Shown here in pieces: positions 10,676 through 23,924 of a stretch of 64,000 nt of DNA. Numbering within the stretch: the stretch's first letter is position 1; the number at the start of each line of letters is the position of its first letter. Under the pieces are notes generated by a model. That model saw only the letters and a list, made by a program, of their open reading frames with translations. It did not search any database and was not told the origin of the DNA. This DNA is from Molossus alvarezi (taxonomy: Eukaryota; Chordata; Mammalia; Chiroptera; Molossidae): the NCBI GenBank assembly GCA_037176705.1, contig CM073898.1:23606488-23670487 (forward strand), written 5' to 3'. The translations under genes and the position numbers were made by a program.

Positions 10676-11706
10676 GTATGCACGCGCCTCGTCCCGGCAG
10701 CTGGCTCCGTGGCGTCAGCGGGTGGCAGGCCCCCTGCGGCAGGCCCGGGCTCTCCTTGCACCCGAAGGTGGGCATTCTCATCGGTACCCCGCGAGCCTGC
10801 CCCTGTGGGCCAAAGGAGCCTGGCTTCTGGCCTTCTGGTCAGAGAACTAGAGAAACAGTTCACTGGTACAGAAGTGTCTCCAGAGAGGGACCAGGTCCTT
10901 TTCTCTTCTTTTTTTTCCCCTTCAAAGTGTGCTTGATGGGAGAGGTGGGGTTGAAATGTATGGTACCTGCTGCTTCATTGCCCCAGAAAAGGTCCCAGCC
11001 TTCATCTGCAGATTTATCTGTTGCTTTAAATGACTACATTTAAAACCACCATCATACATAAAACAGAAAGTTATTTTTAGATACAGCTAGGCATCAAAAC
11101 AAAATGCTCAGCCCCAGACTTTCCTCTTGTCCGGTCCCCACCGCTGGCTTTGGTAGCACCTGCTAAGTCATCTTTGCCTATTCACTCACCTTCTTTGCTA
11201 CATGTGGTTTCGCTGTCGTTTTTCAGCTGTTTCTTGCTTTAAATTATTTCTAACATCTTTGTTCTTCTGGCAGTATATCTAGTATGGTCTGCGAATAGGT
11301 CTAGCGATTTCCTCTTTACAAGTTTCTAACCATTGGTCAGATTTCTTCTAACTGCTAGATTAATGCTTCAAGCAAAACAATCTCTTGTCCATCTCTTGCA
11401 CTATTTTATTAGAAACACTTCTGGCTGACGATCCCTGTCCACCCACATGACCACCATTGACTGGTTTAACGCTCTCTCTGTCTCTCAGTGTGTCTTCACC
11501 TTAACTCTTGTCCCCTGCTTCCCTTGCACAGAAGATCTGGGACATACTACCGTTCTCTAACGTTGAGTAAAATAAAAATGCCACTGTTAGGATAGGTTCT
11601 GGGAAGCAAGGACGCTGCAAAAATTTGTCCAGAGCCAGTGTTTCATTTGGGGACTCAAAATGCCAGTAAATGTCACAGTAAACGGTGCCTCTGTCTGCCC
11701 TTCCAG
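10676..11706 (+). other. CRIM1: CRIM1 intron between probable exons 3 and 4 (1,031 bp)
   Basis: This is the shortest intron in the window. It starts GTATGC and ends CTGCCCTTCCAG. No SINE or LINE is evident. The first part is GC-rich and stays open in the CRIM1 frame for about 122 codons, to a stop at 11041-11043. Retention of this intron would therefore add a long tail rather than stop at once. Confidence 0.9.
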
Positions 11707-11827
11707 TGTTCAGCGTGGACTGCAGCACTGTGGAGTGCCCCTCCGTCCAGCAGGCCGTGTGCCCCCTGGATAGCTACGAAACTCAAGTCAGACTCACAGC
11801 GGATGGTTGCTGCACTCTGCCAACAAG
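11707..11827 (+). CDS. CRIM1: CRIM1 coding exon (probable exon 4): first half of linker module copy 2
   Basis: This 121-bp exon completes a Val codon (G|TG) and encodes FSVDCSTVECPSV through CCTLPT, ending with two bases of an Arg codon (AG|A). The acceptor is CTGCCCTTCCAG. The donor AAG|GTCGGT has C at +3 and lacks the common A at +3/+4, so it looks weaker than the other donors here. Five cysteines (module positions 6, 11, 19, 35, 36) match copy 1 exactly. Its length is not a multiple of three and its phases are 1-2, so skipping it alone would shift the frame. Joined with the next exon it makes a 243-bp in-phase unit. It is followed by a 22.5 kb intron. Confidence 0.93.
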
Positions 11828-13964
11828 GTCGGTTTGTCCTCAGTTAATGAGCTTCTTCCTCTGTCTTGTGTTAGCATCCTGGAAGGCACAGTTCCAAGCA
11901 TGCACTTTGTTTCCCCCAGCAATTAGGGAAATCCAGTCTTCTGTTTCGTGGAGAAATCCCTGAACTGTTATTACGACTTGGTATTTACATGTATGGTTCC
12001 TTGGATCCAAGCCAGGTGTTATCAGGTGAAGTCTCTAATCCTTACAGATCCTTCATGTTGGGGTGCTGTGCACTTTTGCAGGCTGGCAACTATCCAGGCA
12101 AACATGCCCCTCAGTATGTAGCCAGGGAGGCAGCGAGGTGTCCATCCATAGTGGGCATGTCACTTGATCCTCTGCACTGAGTCTTACAGGAGCTTTACCA
12201 CCGTGTCCAACAGGACGAAACCCTGCATGCATCGTGGACTTGCTCCCCAAGGATTCTTCACTTTTGCAGTCACACATCTGCCCAGACCTATTACTTGCAG
12301 AGGCAAAAAGGAGTCTAAGTTTTTGCAATGCTTTCTAGAGTTACACACGGATCTCTCTTTGGCTTGATGGGAGCAAAAGTTGCTGGCAGTCTAGTCATAG
12401 CAGCAGGGCATCCACTTAGCCTACCGCACCAGGCTCGTTCCCGAACGGGAGGGGCTGCAGGTCCTGTCCTTGAGAGGCTTCCCAGCACCACCATAAAGCT
12501 GGCCCTCGTGCTAGGCTTTTGGGAAGACCCTGCTTGGAAACGTGGGGCTCCCATCCTGCTTCTCCTTCTAAGATGCTCGCTCTCCTTCCTTGCCATGCCT
12601 CTCCTGCATCTTCCCAGGCCACTAAGACATCATTTTGACTAAGTCATGTCATCTCTTTCAACTTGTGCTCTATGTTTAATATCCAGAGTTAAAACAGGAC
12701 CTTATTTCACTCTGTTTCTCTCGGTCCCAGTGCCGGGCACTTAGCATCTATGTTGTGTGAGTGGTTGTGATTATATAGATGGGAGTGTCGGTGGTCCTTA
12801 GTGAAGGTAAGTATCAGTTATTTGTCCATAGTTGAAGTAGACTTATAGAGAGTGTTCTGGTAATTACTTTCCTTCTTTCTTGTCTTAAAATACATTTGTT
12901 CTTCACCATCTTCTAACCTTTGCCCTGCCAGAAACCCTAAAATTCTCTCATACATATTGTACATGACTTGCCCTATTTTTTATACTGTTTCATAACACAG
13001 ATACAAAGACTTCTGTGAAGATAACATGGTAACAGTGGTGCTTCACCTTCCTATGATATTACAGTCTGAGAATTTACATGCAGATGCTTGGAAAGGGGTG
13101 AATTATTGCACAAACATAGGTATTACTACTAATCAGTAAAGGAAGAAAACGGAGCATTACTAAAAGTAACATGTCCCTTTAAGGTTTTATGAAAAGGAAA
13201 GTGGCACATTGTATTAGAGAACTTCATTCATCAAACCTAAGCCAGTTGTTGATGAACAAGTCCTTTAGTGAGGAAAAGGGTAGGTTCTCAATGCACTATT
13301 ATAAATGCAGCATAGTACCATCTGCAGGTAGGATGCACCCCAGGACCTCGAAATGGGTAGAAGCTACAGGAAGACATATGTAATCTCAGTTGAAAAAGAA
13401 ACTTTTTCTCACAACTGATCATGTCCTGTAATGAATTGGGCTGCTTCCTGAGGTAGGCTGAGCTCCGTGGAGCTGGAGAGGTGTCTGCCTGGATGGCCAC
13501 CTGCCAGGAACGCTCAGAAGAAAGATCATGTTGGGAAGGAGGTTCAACTAGCTGCCTTCCGTTTTCTCTCCATGCTTCTGTGAGTCTTGTAAACATAAAC
13601 CTCAGGGTGGTCATGACTAGTGACATGGTTTGACTTTGCATTCAGAACTAAGGGATTGTTAAACGTGCCTCCAGTGAAGAAAGGGGGACCATGGAGAAGG
13701 AAGTCATTCAGAATCCACTGTAAATTATTTGCAGGGAAGGATAAGTTCTCACAGCTCTTTGGTTTCCTGTATTTTAGATAGTCGGTGACCCCTGCTCACC
13801 CCCTGCCCCTCCTGCACACGAATCCTTGTTCCACCTGACAAGGCCCCTCCCCAGGCTCCCCCACACTCTGCGCCTGGGATTTGTGACCGGCTGATCCTCC
13901 TTCAGGACTGCATCGCCTTCTCTGCGAATAACTTTTCAGTCTGACTGTTTCCAGTCTTCAGCCC

Positions 13965-14195
13965 CTATGACTTAGGTGTTCCTCCTCTGCTCCCTTTTAA
14001 TTTAATTCCCGGGCATCTCTTTATCCTAGCACTTTGAACCTTACATAAAATCACTGATTTTTTGGTAGCGTTTCCCCGCTCTGTGTGATTCTCCAAGGAA
14101 GAGAATATTTTATAACCTCTAGTGCCTAGAAAAGGATTTGATATAATAAGTTGACCTGCACTTATTGACGGACGAATGAATGAACACACGAACAA
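13965..14195 (+). repeat. L2 LINE relic, 3' end
   Basis: CAAGGAAGAGAATATTTTAT, CCTAGTGCCTAG-like text and a terminal GACGAATGAATGAA fit the L2 3' end. Confidence 0.6.
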
Positions 14196-14399
14196 ATGCG
14201 CCCACTCTTAGCCATAATGACCTACATGTTGAAGAAGAAAAAAATTATCCTCCTCCATTGTCCCACTTTAAAACCCTTGCAGTTTTCCCCAACCCCCAGG
14301 GCCCAGTTCTCGGTGCTTTATAAAACCCTCCATTGCAAACACCAAGCTCACCTTTCAGAGCACAGGATGCCTTTATCTCTCCTTTCCACCTTTTCTAAT

Positions 14400-14655
14400 A
14401 TTGTTCGTCCTGCAGGACTCAGTTCAATCCCACTTTGTCCACAGAGGTCTTCTTGCTTCAGCCAGCTCCTGCCCCACTCCCTAGGAGCTCCCAAAATAGA
14501 CCTTTCCAAGTTACCAGTTAACCTTATACTTCCTTGCATTGTTCTTTGTGTTACATGCATTAAGTCTCGTCTCACCAACAGAAGGATGTTTTTAGAGGTC
14601 AGGAATTGTCTTCTTTATTTTTCTCTGTGTATGCAATAAACACTGAATGAACTGG
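14400..14655 (+). repeat. L2 LINE relic, 3' end
   Basis: CACAGAGGTCTTCTTGC, then a CTTGCATTGTTCTTTGTG block, GAGGTCAGGAATTGTCTTC and GCAATAAACACTGAATGAA follow L2. Confidence 0.65.
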
Positions 14656-15616
14656 TAAGTGCAGAATATGTTCAGACCATAGCTTTACCTAGTTTAGCAT
14701 ATGACATAGGTTCCCGCTTACTAAGGAGGACAGTGAACAAGCCATACTTGGACAGGAGAGTAAAAACCTAAACAATCGTGTGTAAATGGAAGTAAAAAGA
14801 AGAGAGCCCAGGGTGTAGTAATAGTGGTAGTATTTTAAGAGAAAAAAATGACATAACTTTTTTTCCTATGTGTGAACCATTCAAGGTTTGTTCTTTTCAG
14901 CATGAGGTTTAGGGATAAAGAAGATCACTGTAGAACATGTAAAATCCTATTATGATTATTTGTCCTTTATGGGTATAATTAGAAAGAACATTGCTGAGAG
15001 CTCAGAGTCATCTTAGATCAAAACTGATTGTGTGGAGAATTCAGGGTGAGGGAGGCCCTGTACAGCTAGGACAGAGTAAGGTGAAATATCTGGAAATCTG
15101 GCCACAGAGATTCACCTCGGGGAGGGGGGGACCAGCCACCCCTTTTTTGTAAGGTTTTATTATGCTTTCCGTAGACTACAGAAGGAATCTGTGGGCCTTC
15201 TTCCCTCGTCTTAAAGAATACACGTCTCCCTCCTCCGTCCCCATGCGAATGGAATGGCCATTCCCAGTTAGACCCACTCACCCCCTCAAGCCTCTCACTG
15301 CTGTTTCTGGCGAGTCCTTGCTCAGGTGGTGAATGTTCTTCGGAGTTGTCTGTTTTTAGTTCATTCATTCATTCATCAAACATGAATTGAGCTTTTACAC
15401 GTGACAGGTGCTGCCCTTGAAGTGTTCCCCTCAGGCACGGGGTCTCTCCCATTTCCAGCCTGACAGGCGCCGCGTCCCCCACCTCCGCTGCAGGGGATCC
15501 CCGCGCTCCTTGCTGAACCTCTGCTCTTCCTCAGTGGCCGTCTGCATTTTCCTCTTTTGCTGTGTTTTATCTTGTTTAGACATTATTCTTATGTGTAGTA
15601 TAATTAACTTTTAACC

Positions 15617-15847
15617 TTTTATTTTTTTAATCCTCACCTGAAGATATTTTTCTATTTATCCTCAGATAGAGTTGGGGGGCAGGGGTGAAACATCGATGTG
15701 AGAGGGACACATTGGTTGCCTCCTGCACAACCCCGACCAGGGCCGGGGACGAACCACAACCAAGGTACATGCCCTTGACCGGAATCGAACCCAAGACCCA
15801 TTGGTCAACGGGCCAATGCTCTAACCACTTAGCACACTGGCCAGGGC
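15617..15847 (-). mobile_element. Ves SINE, antisense
   Basis: Reverse-complement Ves: TCCTCACCTGAAGATATTT at the left, GCACACTGGCCAGGGC at the right. Target duplication AACTTTTAACC at 15605-15615 and 15848-15858. Confidence 0.9.
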
Positions 15848-15870
15848 AACTTTTAACCATTTTCAGATGT

Positions 15871-16050
15871 TCTTTTTTATTGATATTTTTTTAGGAAGAG
15901 GGAGAGAGAGATAGAAACATCAAATGGCTGTCTCCTACACACCCCCTACTGGGGATCGAGCCATAACCCGGGCATGTGCCCTGACCAGGACTCGAACCCA
16001 GACCTCTTGAGGCATGGGGCAACACTCAGCCACTGAGCTGCACCAGCTGG
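15871..16050 (-). mobile_element. Ves-family SINE, antisense, older
   Basis: TTTATTGATATTTTTTTAGG at the A-tail side, then GGCATGTGCCCTGACCAGGA and CACTGAGCTGCACCAGC at the head. No clear target duplication. It lies only 23 bp from the previous copy. Confidence 0.8.
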
Positions 16051-16479
16051 ACTTTCGTTCCGGCTTCCCTCGGCTTGGGGTAGGTTTCCAGGCGCACAGC
16101 CAGTTCTTTTCACCCTCCTCTTCTCGGCGCTGGGCGCTGAGGGGGCTCCACGGCAGCTCCCCGCAGCTCTCGGAAGTGAGGGGGGGCGTGGTTCTGGGCC
16201 CGAGCACTGCATGACGACAAAACGGGGGAACGGGCCTGTCCGCGGGGCTCCTGACACTTGCTGGTCTTTGGGAGACCTTTTGTGCCCTGTGCATACAAAC
16301 ACCGCCATGCAGAGGGAACTCCAGTCCAGACAGTGACGGTGGCCACCTTGATCCAAGCGACGTGTTTGCAGAGAAGGAAGAATTTAAAAGTTTTTCAGTA
16401 ACGCGTAGGTAGCGGTACCGATGACAGCTTAAGTGTGTAATGTGTCCTGCTGTTGACAAAACATTCACTTTTGTTACTC

Positions 16480-16640
16480 TCATTTTATTATCATCTGGCT
16501 CCATGAGGAATGTGCGAATCTGAAAACAGAATGAGAAATAAGCGACCTGTGCAGAATCATAACTGTTGTCTGGTACGAGGGGCAGAGCAGGTCCAAGTCG
16601 AGAACCAGGTCCTTTGATTCGAAGCCCTGTGCTTTCCACT
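16480..16640 (+). repeat. MIR-like relic
   Basis: ATTTTATTATCATCTGGCTC, then GAACCAGGTCCTTTGATTCG and GTGCTTTCCACTGCA resemble the 3' half of MIR. Diverged. Confidence 0.5.
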
Positions 16641-16671
16641 GCAGTGTGTTGTTAATATGTTTTGTTGTTGT

Positions 16672-16922
16672 TTTTTTATCCTCACCCAAGGACTTTTTTT
16701 TTCTTTGCATTTATCTTGATATAGAGCAGGAGGGAGAGAGGGAAGAAGAAAGAAAGAGAAACATCGATGTGAGAGAGACACATTGAGTGGTTGCCACTCA
16801 TACGACCCCAGCCAGGGCCAGGGACAAACTACAACCGAGGTACATGCCCTTAGCGGGAACCAAACCGGGGTCTCTCTGGTCTGTGGGCCGACGCTCTAAC
16901 CTCTGAGCCAAACGTGCCAGGG
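16672..16922 (-). mobile_element. Ves SINE, antisense
   Basis: TATCCTCACCCAAGGAC through GAGCCAAACGTGCCAGGGC. The flanks carry TGTTTTGTTGTT at about 16659-16670 and again from 16924, so the target duplication is clear. Confidence 0.9.
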
Positions 16923-17029
16923 CTGTTTTGTTGTTTTTAATTCAAGGAAATATATCAAGGAAAATGAATTTAGATCTCATCAACATATTTATATTAACAT
17001 AATATACATTAACAGAGTATACGAATGTT

Positions 17030-17405
17030 TCAGTTACCCATTACTGTGTAACAAGCCACCCCCAAATGTAATAACTTTAAACAACAATTTATTATTTCTC
17101 ATAATTGTGTGTTAAGTGGGTGGTTCTTCTGTAGTTAGCTGGCAGATCCTCTGGGGCTGGATGGTCTAAAGAGATGTCACTCACATGCCTGGGAATCAGC
17201 TGGGATGGCCGGAAGGGCCTCATCCGGGGCTTCTTCACCCAATGGCACAATTGAGAGAGGAAGTAGCAAAGCCTTGAGAGACGAAGACTTGTCTGTCATA
17301 CAGTACCACTGCCATCGCCTTCTGTTGGTCAAAGCACGTTCCCAGGGTAGCCCTGATTCAGAGGGGGGGCAGTAGATTCCACCTCTGCTGAGAGAAACTG
17401 CCTAG
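17030..17405. repeat. Old interspersed repeat, family not assigned
   Basis: CCATTACTGTGTAACAAGCC followed by AACTTTAAACAACAATTTAT, a CTGGATGGTC block, TTGGTCAAAGCACG and a GATTCCACCTC end make a pattern seen repeatedly in mammalian genomes. I cannot name the family with confidence. Confidence 0.5.
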
Positions 17406-17463
17406 AATCTGGGGCCAATTTTTAATCCACTGTAGCACACGTTTATTCATGTAGGTGCTTTTA

Positions 17464-17719
17464 TTTATTTATTTATTTTTAATCCTCATCCGAGGACATT
17501 TTTCCATTTTTTGTACAGACAGAGTGGGAGGGAGAGAGAGAAAGAGAGAGAGAGGGAAACATCGATGTGAAAGGGACACATCGAGTGGCTGCCACCCGCA
17601 CGACCAACCAGGGCCGGGGACAAACTGCAACCGAGGTACATGCCCTTAGCGGGAACCGAACCCGGGCCTCTCCGGACCGCAGGCAGACACTCTAACCGCT
17701 GAGCCAAACCGGCCAGGGC
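17464..17719 (-). mobile_element. Ves SINE, antisense, full length
   Basis: ATCCTCATCCGAGGACATTT through GCCAAACCGGCCAGGGC. Perfect 16-bp target duplication CATGTAGGTGCTTTTA at 17448-17463 and 17720-17735. Confidence 0.95.
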
Positions 17720-19048
17720 CATGTAGGTGCTTTTAGATTTCATCTTCTGGTAGTAGAAGGTTGGAGTGCCGCAGCTGTGCGACCTTTCCAAAGATGAATG
17801 TCCTTCTGGCCCTGGGGCTGTGGTCCTCAGGTGTCATTCAGGCAACCTGGTTAAGTTCCCTTCCCTTCAGCAGCTGCTCTGGTCACCTGCCAGCCAGCCG
17901 GTTACCTGGAAGCAGGCACGTGATCAGGAGCCTCGCAGCAGCGCCTCCGCTTCGAGCAGTGTTTAGCCAACCACTGTTTCTCGCTCCTCTCCTTAGGGAA
18001 TATTGTGACCACCTAGTTAGACTAGTGCTCTCTCATCACCCCACAGAGAAGGCCACAAGGTCTGCCTAATGAAACCAGGTCCGTTTTTAAACACACAGAA
18101 ATACCTTTTAAAGATGTTGCATAGAAATTCTCCTCTATAGTGGTTGATTAGAGAATGGCTGTCTGAGAGAAATGGACCCACCAGATGTGGTAGAGGGTAG
18201 ACCTAGCCTGGGCTGGACATCTGGGCCTCCCATGTTCTCCGGTGTCAGCCAGCCCAGACCTCAGCGTCTTCCTGTTTCTCAGGAAGACAGCTTCTCGGTC
18301 AGTTTTTTCGTCACTCCTCACTGTGCTGTCTCCAGTGTGTGAGCCCAGCCTCACAGAGTCTTCCCTGTACCTCTGTAATTTTCACCAGTCTTTTTAGACA
18401 CAGGCTTCGAGGGTAGACATTAACCACTTAAAAATCTGGACAGTAATACCCTCTACATTATTCCCTTTCACTGTAAGTCAGATGGGTTTTTCAATACCCT
18501 ATGCATTTTTATCTGTTATATAACTATTTTTATATTTTTATTAAGATGAATGAATGTAATATGTTACTGACAGTCTCCCATTCTAAATTTATTTTAATGA
18601 GATTTGCCCCAAACTTTTTGTTCTGAAATGTTCTGTTATCAATTTCTGTCTATAAATATGCATTTCTTAAAAGTTATTGAGAAAAATCTAACTTGATTGT
18701 TCTGTGGTGGGAATGTCATTGTTAACAGTGTTCAGACTTAAAACAGGCTTTCTCCTGGCTTGTACACAGTACAGCAAGGTCCCCGAGCTGCCTCCTGGCT
18801 CCAGCCTCTGACTGAAGGGTCTGATTCTCTTTCAGAACTCATATCCGGAACATTTATGTCTCTTGCTTTCTGAGATACTATGCGAAAGTACTATTTTATT
18901 TTTAAATCAAGATATAGAAACAGTTTAAACATTTTTTTCTTAATCCAAAATAATTAAAGATTTTCTATTATATGTTAGCTAAAATGTTGACTGATATGTG
19001 ACTTTGCACTGGAAATGTAGTTGAGCCTGAATCATATCTCTTCCCCTT

Positions 19049-19094
19049 ACACACACACACACATGCACACACACGCATACATACATATGTACAT
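19049..19094. repeat. CA/CATA-rich microsatellite
   Basis: Interrupted CA run ending in CATACATACATATG. Confidence 0.85.
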
Positions 19095-21201
19095 AATTGT
19101 ACGCCTCTCCCATTTCAGAGTTGGAGCCTCATCAGCTGGAAGGGTCTTGCCGGGTGAGGGGCAGAGCCACGCTGTGCTGTTGGCACAAACCACACCGGGA
19201 GCCCTGTCCCCATCAGCCTGAGCCCCTCAGCCCCACCACTCAGAAGGCCGAACATTCCATGTCCTAAGCTTCCCTTTGCTATTGTAGTCTGTGAGCAAAG
19301 TACACGCGAGTGAACTGTTCGCAGCTGACGAGTACTGCACACATCCCCTGGCCCCGTGCAGAGAGGGCACCTGGCTGACGCTGAGTGCGAGGATCCAGGC
19401 CTGTTTCTACGTGAACTTGGACAGGCCTCTCTCCTCATCTGGGTGTGTTTCCTTATCCCTGAGCGGAGGAGAGGAGGGATTTAATGATCACAAAAGTAAT
19501 GTCTACCTTTAAGTTCTTTGACTTTCCCAAACCTTTTCGGGGGGAGGAACCCACCCTGCTGGTGACAGGGATCTCCTGGGAAAGAAAGGAGAGGAAAATG
19601 ATAGAAAATCCCAGGACTCAGAAGATAATGGGGGAAATACATGGTTTGCATAGTGATAGGAAGGGGAGAAAGTCCAAAGGCAATTAGGAAAAGAATTGTA
19701 GTTACTATTTTTTCCATTATGTCAAAAAACCTTAGGAAAGGCAAAATGAAATAAACAGACTAGACGAATGATTTAAACTACCATCAGCGCTGGGTGCTAA
19801 TCCACTAAAATAGATTGCCTGTTACTCAGTGGCTAGTTGAGTGTTGCTAGTTACATTATTTTATATATATATCTATAAATAGAGAGTTCTGTATATAGCA
19901 GGTGCAGAGAATATCTGGCCAAAGGCTAAATCTGTAAGATAAGGCTCAACTCTTAGAAGCTGCTTTTTGGTAGAACGAGGCCATCCCTGCCTGTCAGCCT
20001 GCCTGGGTGGGTGCGTTCAGGGGAGGGTGACGTGCGGAGCGTCCTCGTACCTCCACTTCCATTGGCGTGAACTGCATGCCGTGCTTGGGGCCCCTCGACC
20101 CACATTTGTACTTGTTTCTTGCAGCCGTCAGTCCTGTGCTCTCCCTGAGGTTCTGTCTTTGTCTCTTCCCAGTGACTCCTCTTCAGCGCCTCTGGATTCT
20201 TACGGCACTTTTCTGTAGTTCACACTGATCCATGGACCCACAGAGCATTGTATCTGTGGAAGAGTTTTAGAGTCTTTATTCTCAGCTTTGCTTGGACCAT
20301 CTCTTTCTCTGTCTATTAAAATAAAAAGCAATCTAGTGAATTAAGTTCCATGTTTTCGTTTGAGCCTCTGTTCTATGTCTCTCTTCTAAGACATGGCCCT
20401 TAGAAGACAATTTCCAACTCATACCTTGTTGCTTCATAATAGCTCCAAACTCCATAGTTCCAGATGTGTCTGCTGTGCAGGCTGCGACCAGGGTGAAGGT
20501 CAGGGATTTACTTTCCTTTCTCTGTAACATCTGCCATGGTCACACACAGCTGCTTCGGGCGGAAGGCCCAGGGTGCTCGGGTCCCACTCCTCCGTCCTGG
20601 CTGCTTTGTGCTCTCGAGAAAGCTCAGCGTGTTGGTGCGATGTCTACTTGGATAGCAGAATCTGAGCGGATTGATAGCACGCTGTTTGTCGTGAGGAGAA
20701 AGAGGAGCTTTCCAGGGGCTCCAGCATTCGAAGCCCGAGGTTGACTCATCCCGGATGAAGCCAGTGGAATGGAATCTTTGGCAGATTGTCCTCCCTACAG
20801 AAGTGCTTGAGTCAAGTCAGGATTACCCTAACCTCAAAGCTACAGTGAGTGAAAACAAGGCGCAGGTTTGAAAGGGCTCAGTTAAAGACGCATGTGGGAC
20901 CTCATGGAGGACAGGGAACACTGGGCCTGGTGTGGGGTACAGTGATGAGTAAGACGGCCCAGGCTTGAAGGAACTCTGCAGCCTACAGACACCATCTCAG
21001 CCAGCTATGATAGTCTCAGACCTTTGGAAGGTAATAAGAAGAGAACACACACAAACAGAGTAATCTGCCTTCAAGAAAATTAATAAACTGGCTTTGTACC
21101 AAATAATAAAAACCAAAATTAAGAAAAAGCTATAAAGTAATAATGCCAGCTTTATCCAGAGTAAGAAATCAAGGACCTGAAAACAAGCATGCATGCACAT
21201 G

Positions 21202-21202
21202 T

Positions 21203-21254
<52 letters not shown>
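21202..21254. repeat. Compound CT/CA microsatellite
   Basis: A TC run of about 12 units passes directly into a CA run of about 14 units. Confidence 0.95.
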
Positions 21255-21257
<3 letters not shown>

Positions 21258-23419
21258 GAGAATAACTGATAATTTTTCATATCCCTCCCTATTTGCCTAG
21301 GATTTCAAATCTTAGAATCATACAGCTCCCATCTTCCTGAGAACTCGGTGGGTTTTCTCATTCCTCTGCTCCAGTAACGTGGGAGTGATCCATGGGCTTC
21401 TGAGTGAGTCTTGCAGGGGCAGCGTCAAGAGTCCTTTGACATTCTGTTTGCTAACGTGCTTACCCTCGGGTGGTTGAGCTTCTGGGAGCTCCTCAGTCAG
21501 CTCTTCTCTCCAGAGCCTCAGCCCATCATGCAGCTGGCTGAAGCCTCTGGGAGCGTGTTGGGGGAGAGGGAGTGGAAGATTACACAGGGGTCAGGAACAC
21601 GGGCACATTCGCTCACCCAGACACACATGTCAAAGCCTGACCCAGAGGGTGGCTTGGAACTGACAGGTTTTCCTCATCACACAGAGAGTGCTCCTCAGCT
21701 CTTTGAAGGCGGTATTAAGCTCTTTAGAACATTAGGTAGTGATGCATTGTAGACCCATATGCTTTGAACATTATGCTAGGTAATTAAATTGCTTGTATAG
21801 TACCTACTTCAGCAGCCAGTGGGAATTGTTCCTGAATATGCATTTTTGAAAGGACATTATCAACTTAAGAATCTTGTAATTAACTATCACGTCCATCTGT
21901 CCCCAAGACATTGTCTCCAAGAAGATGGCACATAATAATAGTTTCAGTTTTCTGTTTTTAAAGATCGGTCTGTTGGTAGACAAATTTATCTAATTCAGTT
22001 CACTTTTTGGTTGTTTTCTTTCATTTGAATAATTTATCCAGCTGCTTTTAAGGGGGGAAAGTAAAATTAAATTATACAATATGTAAAATGTGCATTAGCA
22101 TAGCACAGATTTAAGCCGTTTCTGATTCTCGACATGCTGTCGTGGTAGCGTTCTCTGTGTTTAAACACATGCGAAAAAAAATTGGGGAATTTATTTGAAG
22201 CCCTGCTTTCTCAACTAAGAAAAGAACATCTATCCCGTTACCCTCTGTCACAGTAATTTTTGGCCCAAAGGAGCAAGTCATCTCATAACTAAAAAAGCCA
22301 GAGTCTATATTAAACTCTGATGTTTTTAAAACAAAATAGTTGTAGGAATTCCATGTTGTTATTGGACGTATCCCCAGATTGAGGAAAATATGCTTTCCTA
22401 GAAGTAAGGTCCTTGCCCACTGGGGATGAGCTGTCTCCCTCGAAGAGACCTTAATTTGTCAATAATTCACTTCATATGTGGGAGGCCTGCGCTTCCTGTC
22501 CGCGTGCCGTATGCCTTTTGTGTTTCACCATGAACCTGACCAGTCTCTGATCTTACGTTGTGTTTGCTTCAGTCCTGAAGCAAAGCTCAAGGCCCTCACT
22601 CTGGCTGTCAGTGGCTCATGGTTTGCTCTGGATGGGCCTGGCCACCGCCAGACTCAACACATGGCCCTCTGACTCTCACTGAAAGATACTAACTCAACTG
22701 AATTCTATTAAACTTTCAATAAATTTTGAAAACAGAACCCAACGCATGGGTAATATGAACCTCGGGGGTGTTCCCCACCCCACTCTCAAGGGTCCTCACG
22801 ACACAGGTGACCAGAGCAACAGCTCCAGACAGTTCTGCAAAAACGTGAAGTGATTTACGTCACTAATAAGCAAATCTAAAATGTTAAAAATCCTTCTGGA
22901 AATGCCAAAAGCACCCCCAAGTTCCATAGAATGTATTTTACTCTTCATTTGCACCTTTACATGGGATGTAAGTGACAGGCTCTTCTTCATGGTTGGGTAG
23001 CCAGTTTGCAGGGGGTTTGGGGTTGCATTTGCCCAGTAGGCATTTAACTGCTTAACTGAGACCCTGGAGGCAGAGACAGCTAGTTTCTCTTGGACTTCAG
23101 GCTCAGTTACTCTGTAGTGAATGTGTCATGATCCTTTCCTGACTTTGCCCTTGTTTGAAAAGGAAAGAAGTTGTATCTCATGGCTCTTGGGATGATATGG
23201 TCAAGTTCTTTGATTCCCATAGCTAGCTCATGGGTTCTTGATGACTTTTATGATTCTTCAGAAGACATTAGATTGTGTAGTTTTTGAGGGCAAGGATGCA
23301 CCATATATAGTGCCTAGCAGGTAAATACTCAGTAAATACTTTTAATTACATTTATAGGTAGGTAATCTGTGGCGAGTTCTAACAGCATCCCACAATGTGT
23401 TTGGTGTGTTCCGGGAACA

Positions 23420-23545
23420 GATGTTTGAGTGTTTATCTTGTGCCAGGTATTGTGCTACCTGGTAGGGCTCAGATGTGGTCATCGGGGTCAGGGAGCCTAC
23501 AGTCTAAAGGGAAGGCAAACATGTATAAAACATTACCATTGAGAG
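23420..23545 (-). repeat. L2 LINE relic
   Basis: CTTGTGCCAGGTATTGTGCT then GGGAGCCTACAGTCTAAAGG read as the reverse complement of an L2 3' region. Confidence 0.6.
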
Positions 23546-23924
23546 GGCTACCAGCCCGAGAAGTGGGAGTGTGCAAGAAAGAAAAGTTAAGCTCACAGAG
23601 CAAAGAGATACTAATTCCAGTTCGGAAAACTGTCAGTTTTGACTTTTGAGCTGAATCTTTAAGAATGAGTCAGAGTTCAGCAGATGGAGAAAGAGGAAAG
23701 GGCATTCTAGGCTATTGTCGTCATTGCTTTTTAAACTTTTAATATGTTTTGCAACTTAAAACATTCTGATCCCACCTATCTTTATGATTCAAGAAGAATA
23801 GAATTCATCACAATTCTTGTTTTCTCCTCAGATAACCTCCCCTTTGCAAGACCGCATCCCTTGTTTAAGATGTTTTATTACTTTCCTGTTGCATCCAATT
23901 AAAGATGCTTCTTAGTGTGATATG

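Noticed and set aside
10090..11043. 317-codon open frame on the + strand as a single gene
   Set aside because: Only the middle, 10433-10675, is CRIM1 exon sequence. The ends are intron, bounded by good splice sites, and the upstream ATG is not a CRIM1 start.
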